Source: Bacteroidota bacterium (GTDB lineage Bacteria; Bacteroidota; Bacteroidia; Flavobacteriales; Crocinitomicaceae). Taken from it: a DNA stretch of 5,614 nucleotides. A program made the position numbers and the translations under genes. Below are positions 1-5,536 of the stretch, piece after piece. Numbering within the stretch: the first letter of the stretch is position 1; each line of letters starts with the position of its first letter. The DNA is taken from the NCBI GenBank assembly GCA_029558435.1, contig JAKQEZ010000727.1:1-5614 (forward strand), written 5' to 3'. Below the pieces are notes generated by a model, which did not search any database, was not told the origin of the DNA, and saw nothing but the letters and a program-made list of their open reading frames with translations.

Positions 1-381
1 TTCCTCACTTGGTGTTGGCTCAATAATAAGTTCAACGTGAGAAGTTATTTCATTTAGAGAGTCTTTTATCTTACTTCTGGTTTCCGGAATTAGGATATTA
101 TATTTACTTGCGCAAGATTTAACTTTTAGTTTTTCCATCCCTTCTAGGATTTCTGGGGAATCATCCATTTGCTTTTTTAAATCTTCAAACTCCTTTTTTA
201 ATTGAAGCTTAGGACTTCCTCCAATGACAAGGGAACCGCTTTCATATAAGTTAATGTTAATTTTTTCCCTTAAGTTGGAAATGTCTATCCTTGTGTAACC
301 GTTTTGCGGTGTTTTATTTACTGTGTATTTCTTTTCTACGCAGTATTTGTCTAAATAATCTTCTTTAAGTTTTGATACCAT
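1..381 (-). CDS. Partial hypothetical protein, possible TBP-like (RNase HIII N-terminal-like) domain
   Basis: The minus-strand frame is open from an ATG at 381 to the left edge, giving the first 127 residues (MVSKLKEDYLDKYCVEKK...) of a protein cut off by the window. Residues 35-70 contain a strand-rich piece, INLYESGSLVIGGSPKLQLK, followed by a charged helix. This recalls the TATA-box-binding-protein-like N-terminal domain of RNase HIII and related nucleic-acid-binding modules; the resemblance is by eye and weak. Residues 70-105 are predicted helical and charged, and the tail (ELIIEPTPSEE) looks like a linker to a second domain outside the window. It starts 18 nt after the endonuclease stop on the same strand, so it is probably the fourth gene of the restriction-modification operon. 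That position suggests a linked defence or nuclease role, but the catalytic part is not visible. The frame is secure; the function is not. Confidence 0.7.
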   Translation of the reverse strand, partial: MVSKLKEDYLDKYCVEKKYTVNKTPQNGYTRIDISNLREKININLYESGSLVIGGSPKLQLKKEFEDLKKQMDDSPEILEGMEKLKVKSCASKYNILIPETRSKIKDSLNEITSHVELIIEPTPSEE

Positions 382-399
382 AATAATTAATGTTGTATT

Positions 400-1335
400 T
401 TACCTTGGTCCCATAAATCTATCGCCATTGAAATGAATCATATGATCAGGCGTGTCAGCCAACCAAACTTCCGTTTCCCAGGCAATATTGTTGGAGTGTT
501 TTTTAAATTCAGTGAAATCGGGAAATGCTGTAACGTAAATCTTGCCCGCTTTGCAGTCTTTCAAGAATTCTTCCAGTTCCACAATTCGTTTCGGAGAAAC
601 CGGGCCATGTGAAGTAACTGCTTCAATCAGGAATAACCAGTTTTTCTTTTCGTCATAAATCACAACATCTGGCAATTTGCTATGCTGGTCAATCGGAATT
701 CCTAATTCTTTCAATTTCTTTTCATCCACGAACAAATCTTTTTTCGCTGTATCACCCAAATAAAGCACCGAACCACCGTTGGCGAATCTTGCAGCAAAAT
801 TATGCACGATGGCAGCCTGAACTTCATTGTGCTTTCCTGACGAAAGTTTAATCGTTTTGCCATTGCTTAGTTTTACCGGAATCAAATTTTGTTTTCTTTC
901 TTTTTTATATCGTTTCGCTAATTCCCCTGCTTCCGATTTGAATTTTTCAACTGCTTTCTTCCAGTCTTTAGTTCCAAATTTTTGAATTGCTTCCAGTGCT
1001 TCATTGGTAATTGCATAATGAGCATTTGGACTATTTACTGGTAATTTCGGATTGTCCGGATTGTAGTCCGCGATGCGAGCCTGAACAAATTGATGCAATA
1101 CTTGTCTGCGGAACGTCTCTCTTGTATTTGGCGCATACTCTTTTTTGTGAATATCAAGAACAAAAGCCATAATGCCTTTTGTAACTTTTAAACTTTTACG
1201 GGTCGCTTTACTCCAACTATCGCGAGGCTTAATTCCGCAAAGTGCCAATAATGTGTACGCTGATATTTCATTTTGCTGCGCTGTTGGCAGTCCTAATTCT
1301 TTGAGTATCTTTTTTGCATCGTCAAGTTTGCTCAT
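400..1335 (-). CDS. BsuBI/PstI-family type II restriction endonuclease
   Basis: This 311-aa protein should cleave unmethylated double-stranded DNA at CTGCAG, the target of the characterised family members PstI and BsuBI. Residues 1-150 match the helical HTH-like N-terminal domain (IKPRDSW at 35-41, YAPNTRETFRRQVLHQF at 67-83). Residues 150-311 form the nuclease domain: SSGKHNEVQ at 165-173, LPDVVIYD at 221-228, LIEAVTSHGPVSPKR at 236-250, FPDF at 271-274 and ETEVW at 287-291. P222-D223 and E238 are the likely metal-binding residues of a divergent PD-(D/E)XK site in which the usual lysine is replaced (E-A instead of E-x-K), as I recall for this family. The length agrees with the roughly 315-325 aa of PstI and BsuBI. 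Its start overlaps the methyltransferase stop by 4 nt (ATGA), so translation is probably coupled after the protective methylase. Exact CTGCAG specificity is inferred from the family. Confidence 0.93.
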   Translation of the reverse strand: MSKLDDAKKILKELGLPTAQQNEISAYTLLALCGIKPRDSWSKATRKSLKVTKGIMAFVLDIHKKEYAPNTRETFRRQVLHQFVQARIADYNPDNPKLPVNSPNAHYAITNEALEAIQKFGTKDWKKAVEKFKSEAGELAKRYKKERKQNLIPVKLSNGKTIKLSSGKHNEVQAAIVHNFAARFANGGSVLYLGDTAKKDLFVDEKKLKELGIPIDQHSKLPDVVIYDEKKNWLFLIEAVTSHGPVSPKRIVELEEFLKDCKAGKIYVTAFPDFTEFKKHSNNIAWETEVWLADTPDHMIHFNGDRFMGPR

Positions 1336-2918
1336 ATTATTGCTGGTGTAAATTCAAATTGTTCACTTACTATTTTGTTGGCATTATCTACTGAAAAGTC
1401 GTTTGAAAGAATAATGTTGTTGCCAATTTCTTTAATCATTTCGAGCGGAGGGAGAGGTATTTCCCTGAGTTCTGTAGCACTTACATTCACGTTTCCATTG
1501 AATATTCTGAAATAAGAATCGAATAAACTGCTGTTCAGCAAAGCACAAAGTCCAACTACTTCGTTTCGCTCTAAATGTCCTTTCGGACGATAGATGTAAT
1601 TTACTTTGTTTTCTACACCGATATATTCTGCTTCAATGAAATTGCAGAAGTATGGAGCGGCAACCAATCTGCTTTTATCATCCTTAGCACTGAAGCGTCT
1701 CAATAGAACGTAGTTTTTATTTGGAATGAGAATAGACTTTGATTCATCCTGTATTCTTACATATTGTCCTTTTTCGGGCTTTGGCATCGGCCATTCCAAG
1801 ACCATTTGCTTTACGTTATGTAGCCAAAAGAGTGGAGCTAAAAATACTGTTCCGTTTTGATATGTGTCATGTAAATACTCTTTTGATCTGAACGCAACGA
1901 CAGGGCCGGTTGAAATCTGAATATTGTATTTATTCAAGTTTCCATTCCAATTTTTAAAAACATTCAAAATCACTTCATCTGAATCGCTTGTGGGTAGGTA
2001 CAATATTTTTTCATTTGAATTGAGATCAATCAATTCCTTTTGTGTGAAAGATTTGATTATTGGAGAATCAATATCTTTTAACCCATGTGATGAATAAACA
2101 TTTACTTTGTGCTTCGGATTTGTTTTTTCTTTTCGTGTGCCTTTTATGATAACTGTTTCCTGTAATACCTTATCTCTGTTGAATGTGTCCTTTCTGGAAA
2201 CAAACAAATGCACTTTATCAATTTCAATTATTTTGAAAAAATACTCCCGGAATAATTTAAAGTAACTGCCGGAAGCGTAGCTTCTCGGAGTGATGAATAT
2301 GAGTTGTCCGTTTTCTTTTAGTAACCTTGCGGAAATAGCCATAAAAATGGCATAAATATTCGGGTGCCCGTTAACAACTGCTTTTGCAGCAATCGCTCGT
2401 TTGTCGTCAATAGGCAGTTTGAAGTAGGGAGGATTTGAAACAATAATATCGAACGGATCAATTTTCTGTGAAAACAAGTTGCCATTATTTGTTAGGCAAT
2501 CTGCGTTTTCAAGAATGAAATCATTTGAATGAATAGAGATTTTTAATTCGATATTTTTTTCTTTTAACCAACTCCTTAAATAATCTAATGACTCATTTGT
2601 ATAAGGGATTAAAGCTTTGTCTGTTTCGTACACTGTCAAATCAACTTCCTTCAATTTGCTGTTATTCCGAACAAGTGACTCTATTAAAGCACAAGTTAGA
2701 ATGGCCGTTCCGCAACCTGGATCAAGTATTCTAAGAGAACTTTCTCCCGATTCTGCGAATGTCCCCATCAGTCCAGCTATTTCTACAGGAGTAAAAAACT
2801 GTCCGTTTGTTTTTTTATGTTCCTGATTTACCGATTTGGCGTAACTCAGCCCAAGCCGGTCAGCGTAATGGCTCGGCAACTCATTAGTGATTTTTTCTAT
2901 GAGTTTTCTACCTGCCAT
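1332..2918 (-). CDS. N6-adenine DNA methyltransferase of a PstI/BsuBI-type R-M system
   Basis: This 528-aa SAM-dependent enzyme should methylate adenine in the CTGCAG target and so protect host DNA from the adjacent endonuclease. Visible motifs in order are motif X GQFFTPVEIAGLM (39-51), motif I for SAM binding LDPGCGTA (65-72), an acidic motif II region (VYETD, 96-100), catalytic motif IV NPPY (162-165) and the downstream FITPRSYASGSYF (208-220). The order X-I-IV with target recognition at the C-terminus is the gamma arrangement. The region about 330-490 (from STGPVVAFRSKEY to NVSATELREIPLPP) is the probable target-recognition domain. The length is close to the 500-510 aa of known family methylases. 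The ATG at 2918 lies inside the last codons of the controller gene (11-nt overlap), and the stop overlaps the endonuclease start, so the three proteins appear to be made from one message. Methylation at adenine is firm from NPPY; the exact site is inferred from the partner. Confidence 0.93.
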   Translation of the reverse strand: MAGRKLIEKITNELPSHYADRLGLSYAKSVNQEHKKTNGQFFTPVEIAGLMGTFAESGESSLRILDPGCGTAILTCALIESLVRNNSKLKEVDLTVYETDKALIPYTNESLDYLRSWLKEKNIELKISIHSNDFILENADCLTNNGNLFSQKIDPFDIIVSNPPYFKLPIDDKRAIAAKAVVNGHPNIYAIFMAISARLLKENGQLIFITPRSYASGSYFKLFREYFFKIIEIDKVHLFVSRKDTFNRDKVLQETVIIKGTRKEKTNPKHKVNVYSSHGLKDIDSPIIKSFTQKELIDLNSNEKILYLPTSDSDEVILNVFKNWNGNLNKYNIQISTGPVVAFRSKEYLHDTYQNGTVFLAPLFWLHNVKQMVLEWPMPKPEKGQYVRIQDESKSILIPNKNYVLLRRFSAKDDKSRLVAAPYFCNFIEAEYIGVENKVNYIYRPKGHLERNEVVGLCALLNSSLFDSYFRIFNGNVNVSATELREIPLPPLEMIKEIGNNIILSNDFSVDNANKIVSEQFEFTPAII

Positions 2919-3216
2919 TTTTCTTCTTAGTTATATAGTTTATTTTCTTCTCAGCAACTTGCATGGCTTTTAAAGCCACTTCTTCGTCTTGCAATTCGTA
3001 AACAAGTTTATCGCTTATAAACGCAATCAAAAATTCATTCGGGTCAACTTTATAAAATTTAGCTAAACGAATAACTTGATCTTTTGTCGGCATTCGCTCT
3101 CCACGTTCAATTTTGCTTAAAAGAGCTTGGTCAATTTCTATTTCAGCAGCAACCTGTCGAAGCAATAGTCCGTTTTGCTCTCTTAGTTCTCTGATTATTT
3201 CCGCTATATTTTTCAA
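2908..3216 (-). CDS. XRE-family HTH transcriptional regulator, probable R-M controller
   Basis: This 102-aa DNA-binding protein carries a Cro/C1-type helix-turn-helix at residues 5-62: IIRELREQNGLLLRQVAAE, then the recognition-helix segment DQALLSKIERGER (29-41) and RLAKFYKVDPNEFL (50-63). A short C-terminal helical extension (about 70-102, KKINYITKKKNGR) follows and is longer than in minimal C proteins. It is the first gene of the operon and overlaps the methylase start by 11 nt. The start is TTG at 3216: the frame is open upstream to a stop at 3268-3270 but contains no in-frame ATG, and the ATG at 3239 is out of frame. A weak start would suit a regulator needed in small amounts. A palindrome 18 nt upstream is the likely operator. 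Its job is inferred to be timing methylase and nuclease expression when the system enters a new host. Confidence 0.85.
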   Translation of the reverse strand: MKNIAEIIRELREQNGLLLRQVAAEIEIDQALLSKIERGERMPTKDQVIRLAKFYKVDPNEFLIAFISDKLVYELQDEEVALKAMQVAEKKINYITKKKNGR

Positions 3217-3234
3217 CTTGAAACGATTTGACTT

Positions 3235-3247
3235 GACATTTAATGTC
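3235..3247. promoter_or_regulatory. Palindromic operator (putative C-box) of the R-M operon
   Basis: The sequence GACATT-T-AATGTC is a perfect 13-nt inverted repeat with 6-bp arms. It sits 18 nt upstream of the controller's TTG start and directly downstream of the -7 element at 3248-3255, so it covers the expected transcription start. A bound HTH dimer there would block initiation, giving autorepression. The GAC...GTC layout resembles controller-protein boxes of other R-M systems, but I see only one clear copy rather than the usual tandem pair. Binding is inferred. Confidence 0.55.
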
Positions 3248-3278
3248 CAAAAGTAACAAATTGAGTATTACAGTCAAA
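3248..3278 (-). promoter_or_regulatory. Bacteroidota-type promoter of the R-M operon
   Basis: Read on the minus strand, TTTG (3278-3275) is followed by 19 nt and then TACTTTTG (3255-3248). This fits the Bacteroidota vegetative promoter, TTTG-N19-21-TAnnTTTG, with no mismatch. It lies just upstream of the controller gene, correctly oriented, and next to the palindrome at 3235-3247. It supports both the lineage call and a single transcript for the four genes. Confidence 0.6.
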
Positions 3279-3610
3279 GAATAATTATTAACAATATCGT
3301 CAACTGGCGGGTGGGCGAATTTTTTGGCGTACGTTTTTGGTTGTGTGGTGGGCTTTAGCTCTTTTGCAGGTGGTGCGAAGCAAGTTTTTAAAATGGGTAA
3401 TTTTTCCTACGCATTTAAAAACTAACCTGCAAATGTGCTAAAGGAAGCATTGGATCAAAAACTATGACAAAAAATTGTGTGTTGGCAAAAATCAAATAAA
3501 AATCTCTGAAGGGTCGGCTTTTGTTTTTCTGTCTACTGTGTCAAGTTACCGTGAAATTGTCTACCGAAGATGTGTCGCCTATTTTATTGTCAGGTCTGTT
3601 TAGCAATGTT
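3279..3610. other. Intergenic region between R-M operon and cassette array
   Basis: I see no gene with a convincing start here. Besides the hairpin at 3353-3443, the plus-strand frame is open from 3442 to a TAG at 3601-3603 (53 codons, ending AYFIVRSV) but has no ATG; TTG at 3475 is the only plausible start. Its stop falls in the same TTTAGC...CCTAACG context as the stops of two genes further right, so it may be a decayed or very short cassette gene. The stretch 3300-3352 is G/T-rich and I recognise nothing in it. Confidence 0.4.
3353..3443. repeat. Large imperfect hairpin, orphan attC-like element
   Basis: Three nested pairs of complementary arms lie in a 91-nt span. CTTTAGC (3353-3359) pairs with GCTAAAG (3437-3443); TTTGCAGGT (3363-3371) pairs with ACCTGCAAA (3425-3433); AGTTTTTAAA (3383-3392) pairs with TTTAAAAACT (3414-3423). 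That gives 26 perfect pairs, with a 3x3 internal loop and an 11-versus-1 nt asymmetry (3372-3382 unpaired), and ATG/CAT can extend the inner stem past a bulged A. The asymmetric bulge and long stem resemble the extrahelical features of integron attC sites and of the elements further right, but no clear RYYYAAC or GTTRRRY cores flank it. No T-run follows, so it is not a standard terminator. Confidence 0.7.
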
Positions 3611-3742
3611 GCCTAACGATAAAGCATTGGCGATGTTGGGGATTAGAAAGTACAAATGTTTAAATTATTACAAATGAAAGTAGAAAGCACAAAAGCCGAA
3701 ATTAAGAACGTCAGCCCCAATATTGCCAATGCAATGTTAGGT
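3611..3742 (+). repeat. attC-like recombination site 1 (132 nt)
   Basis: The left core GCCTAAC (3611-3617) fits RYYYAAC, and the right core GTTAGGT (3736-3742) fits GTTRRRY; they are inverted copies of each other apart from one transition. Inside them, the 18-nt arm 3624-3641 pairs with 3715-3732 at 16 positions, and the two exceptions are both G opposite T. The left core is 6 nt from its arm and the right core 3 nt. The spacer (3642-3714) is AT-rich and contains AAAGTACAAATG. The organisation and the 132-nt length are those of integron attC sites; identity as a working site is inferred. The upstream ATGs of the phosphoesterase frame (3656, 3674) lie in this spacer. Confidence 0.7.
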
Positions 3743-4327
3743 GAAGGGCTTTTAGTTATCGGGGATGTTCACGGCAAAATAAACGATTACTGGAAACTTG
3801 TAAATTTCCGTAAAGGGTGTTCAATTCAAGTTGGCGATTTTGGTTTTAAAAAGCAACACGATTGGTTTTTAAAAAATATTGATTATACAAAAAATCAAAT
3901 AAATTTTGGCAACCACGATGATTATTCATTTTTATATGAGCCACATAGTTTGTTTAATTGGTCGTATGCTTATGAGAGTAAGGTAATGACAGTTAGGGGT
4001 GCTTATTCAATTGATAAGGCGTACAGAACTGAAAATTTAGATTGGTGGGCAAACGAAGAATTGAATTATGAAGAAATGCAAAATGCGATTGACTTTTATA
4101 ATTTCAATAAGCCAAAAATTATGATTACTCACGACTGCCCTGATTACGCAAGACGATATTTGTTTGGGATTAGAGATAAATCAATTACAAGTAATGGATT
4201 GCAAGTAATGTTTGAAAATCATCAACCTGATATGTGGATTTTTGGACACCATCACAGGTCAAAAAATGAAGTAATAAACGGAACAAGATTTATTTGCCTG
4301 GCTGAATTGGAAACGATGGTTCTTTAG
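3734..4327 (+). CDS. Calcineurin-like metallophosphoesterase
   Basis: This protein should hydrolyse phosphoester bonds with a two-metal centre; the substrate is unknown. From the ATG at 3734 it has 197 residues and begins MLGEGLLVIGDVHGK, so the first metal-binding motif lies right at the N-terminus, as is usual in the family. Motifs in order are GDVHG (about 10-14), VGDFG (33-37), the catalytic GNHDD (59-63), THDCP (132-136) and GHHH (171-174). Together these supply the Asp, His and Asn ligands of the calcineurin-like fold. No signal peptide or membrane segment is visible, so it is probably cytoplasmic. The frame stays open to ATGs at 3674 and 3656, which would add 20 or 26 residues encoded by the attC-like site; I judge those less likely but cannot exclude them. 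The TAG stop is 6 nt before the next left core, typical of a cassette gene. Family call is firm; role and start are less so. Confidence 0.9.
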   Translation: MLGEGLLVIGDVHGKINDYWKLVNFRKGCSIQVGDFGFKKQHDWFLKNIDYTKNQINFGNHDDYSFLYEPHSLFNWSYAYESKVMTVRGAYSIDKAYRTENLDWWANEELNYEEMQNAIDFYNFNKPKIMITHDCPDYARRYLFGIRDKSITSNGLQVMFENHQPDMWIFGHHHRSKNEVINGTRFICLAELETMVL

Positions 4328-4333
4328 CCTTTC

Positions 4334-4385
4334 ACCTAACGTAAAAAGGCTTGGTTTTCGGCTGGCTAAAGAGGCGGAAACCGAG
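4334..4385 (+). repeat. Partial attC-like element 2: left core plus short hairpin
   Basis: ACCTAAC (4334-4340) is the same left core as in the element at 4661 and lies 6 nt after the phosphoesterase stop. Arm 4350-4362 pairs with 4373-4385 across a 10-nt loop: 10 Watson-Crick pairs, two T-G pairs and one G-G mismatch. No GTTRRRY core follows; the nearest candidate is the degenerate GCTAATA at 4468-4474, which overlaps the next gene's ATG exactly as right cores do elsewhere. The site looks decayed or divergent. Without a T-run it is not a classical terminator, although the RNA hairpin could protect the 3' end. Confidence 0.5.
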
Positions 4386-4465
4386 TATAAACACAAAATT
4401 TAATTAAACAACAAATAGCACTACTTATAACATTCAGACCCGCGCTAATTACAAATTCAAATGAA

Positions 4466-4654
4466 ATGCTAATAACAAAAGAACAACAAGAGGCTTTGGT
4501 TGATAAATATATCAAGGAAAAGCACAACCAAGATGAGTGCATTGGTTTTATAGATGGATTAAACGCTATGCTTGAACTCGTTTCTAAAATTGAGCAAAGA
4601 CGAATTGATGACCATAACGAATTACAGAACAAGATTGCAGAGGCTGATTTTTAG
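4466..4654 (+). CDS. Small hypothetical helical protein (62 aa)
   Basis: I do not recognise this protein. It is charged and predicted almost wholly helical (MLITKEQQEALVDKYIKEK..., then FIDGLNAMLELVSKIEQRRIDDHNELQNK at 28-56), with heptad-like hydrophobic spacing in the second half, suggesting a small coiled coil or adaptor. It has no signal peptide or membrane segment. Support for its being real is positional: it has the same orientation as its neighbours, its ATG lies next to a degenerate right core, and its TAG stop falls 6 nt before the left core at 4661, as with the phosphoesterase. The opposite-strand frame over the same bases is low-complexity (Ser/Cys/Leu) and looks like a shadow. Function unknown. 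Confidence 0.6.
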   Translation: MLITKEQQEALVDKYIKEKHNQDECIGFIDGLNAMLELVSKIEQRRIDDHNELQNKIAEADF

Positions 4655-4660
4655 CATTGC

Positions 4661-4792
4661 ACCTAACGTGCCACAGCCTTATGCAGTGGAGGCTTTTAAC
4701 CACTACACTAACTTAAAAGTACAAAATTATGAGTAACGAAAAATTGTCCAACGAAGCACAGACCCCCGCATTGCGTAAGGGTGATGTTATGC
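4661..4792 (+). repeat. attC-like recombination site 3 (132 nt)
   Basis: The left core ACCTAAC (4661-4667) fits RYYYAAC. The right core GTTATGC (4786-4792) fits GTTRRRY except for one T. Arm 4677-4692 pairs with 4765-4780: 12 of 16 Watson-Crick plus two G-T pairs. CAC (4672-4674) can also pair with GTG (4781-4783) past a 2-nt bulge. The core-to-core length is 132 nt, identical to the site at 3611-3742, although the stem sequences differ; conserved cores with variable stems are the hallmark of attC sites. The spacer shares AAAGTACAAA with site 1. Unpaired bases are mainly on the left arm. Confidence 0.65.
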
Positions 4793-5043
4793 CTCGTTTT
4801 AATCTTAATCACGAGGTTATTATTTACCCAAATGAAAAAGGTTTTGCTAAAATTAAAGCACTTATTGCTAACATATATTTACTGTCAAATGAAGAAGCTG
4901 AAATTTGGGTGAATAAACGCAAAACCGAAGATGGAGGGTATAAAGAACAACTTTGGGTAATTATGTCCGACCTACACGATATGTTTTACAACGGTCAAAG
5001 TTATATGGCTACAACGTGGATTGCTCTCTTAAATGAGGTATAA
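4789..5043 (+). CDS. Small hypothetical protein (84 aa)
   Basis: I do not recognise this protein. From the ATG at 4789 it reads MPRFNLNHEVIIYPNEKGFA..., with a strand-rich N-terminus, a predicted helix (IKALIANIYLLSNEEAEIWV, about 21-41) and a Trp/Tyr-rich second half (YKEQLWVIMSDLHDMFYNGQ, about 51-70). It has no signal peptide or transmembrane helix and looks like a compact cytoplasmic protein. The chosen ATG overlaps the right core GTTATGC of the preceding site. An in-frame ATG at 4729 would add 20 residues (MSNEKLSNEAQTPALRKGDV) encoded by the site's spacer and right arm, so it probably reflects read-through of the repeat. The stop TAA (5041-5043) lies within a degenerate left-core-like GTATAAT (5038-5044), again placing the gene end at a site boundary. 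Confidence 0.65.
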   Translation: MPRFNLNHEVIIYPNEKGFAKIKALIANIYLLSNEEAEIWVNKRKTEDGGYKEQLWVIMSDLHDMFYNGQSYMATTWIALLNEV

Positions 5044-5051
5044 TGTATCAA

Positions 5052-5073
5052 GTATATAAGTAGTACAAAAAGC
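5052..5073 (+). repeat. Left arm of 22-nt inverted repeat flanking the 146-aa gene
   Basis: This arm runs from GTATATAAGTA to TACAAAAAGC and matches the reverse complement of 5578-5599 at 21 of 22 positions. It lies 7 nt after GTATAAT (5038-5044), which can pair throughout with the right core GTTATGT (5603-5609) if G-T pairs are allowed. It occupies the same place as the left arms of sites 1 and 3, but its partner lies beyond a whole gene. Confidence 0.8.
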
Positions 5074-5089
5074 TAACACAAACTTCACT

Positions 5090-5530
5090 ATGGAAAACAC
5101 ACAGCATTTTAATTCAAAAACCGAAGGGGAGGATTTTAAAAAGAATCTACCATCAACCGAAAAAATTAATTGGCTTGAAATAGCAAGACCAAAAGAATAC
5201 GTTTTTAAACCTGAAACAGAATCCGAAATATTTTATTTCAATAAATGGCAAATGGCAATAATTGAAATAAAGCAATTGAAGAAAGAAATGTTTCAAGACA
5301 AGGCGGAAATATATGATTTGCAGTCAAGCGTGGAAGGTAAAAAAGTTTTGATTAAACGACTTGAAAAGGAGATAAAGGCAATCGAAAAGGAAGCAAAACT
5401 TTACAAGGATATGTCAATCGATGGAAAGGTAAAACTTACTGCACGTGAGGAAATAATGACACTAAAAAAGAAACTTACCGAACGTGACCAAATGATTTCT
5501 GAATTACTCAAGCGCGTTGGCGGTTTTTGA
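5090..5530 (+). CDS. Hypothetical coiled-coil protein (146 aa)
   Basis: I do not recognise this protein. Residues 1-50 are polar and probably flexible (MENTQHFNSKTEGEDFKKN), with a WLEIARPKEYVFKP segment at 28-41. Residues 52-142 are rich in Lys, Glu, Leu and Ile in heptad-like order (IIEIKQLKKEM, LIKRLEKEIKAIEKEAKL, IMTLKKKLTERDQMISELLKR), indicating a long coiled coil broken near residues 106-116. No signal peptide or membrane segment is visible, so a cytoplasmic oligomerising or partner-binding protein is likely. The ATG at 5090 is the first in the frame and lies 16 nt after the left repeat arm. The whole gene sits between the two arms of a 22-nt inverted repeat, unlike its neighbours, which lie between successive sites. 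Coding status is well supported by length and composition. Confidence 0.75.
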   Translation: MENTQHFNSKTEGEDFKKNLPSTEKINWLEIARPKEYVFKPETESEIFYFNKWQMAIIEIKQLKKEMFQDKAEIYDLQSSVEGKKVLIKRLEKEIKAIEKEAKLYKDMSIDGKVKLTAREEIMTLKKKLTERDQMISELLKRVGGF

Positions 5531-5536
5531 ATTAAA

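Noticed and set aside
2617..2826. Plus-strand 69-aa open frame
   Set aside because: It lies wholly inside the methyltransferase, antisense to its SAM-binding region, and has no recognisable features.
3237..3239. ATG upstream of the controller as its start
   Set aside because: It is out of frame with the HTH coding sequence and sits inside the palindrome; TTG at 3216 is the usable start.
4350..4385. Rho-independent terminator after the phosphoesterase
   Set aside because: The hairpin has a 10-nt loop and no T-run on either side; it fits better as part of the site-like element.
4366..4632. Minus-strand 88-aa open frame
   Set aside because: It is Ser/Cys/Leu-rich, opposes the array direction, and covers both a hairpin and the 62-aa gene, whose boundaries fit the site motifs better.
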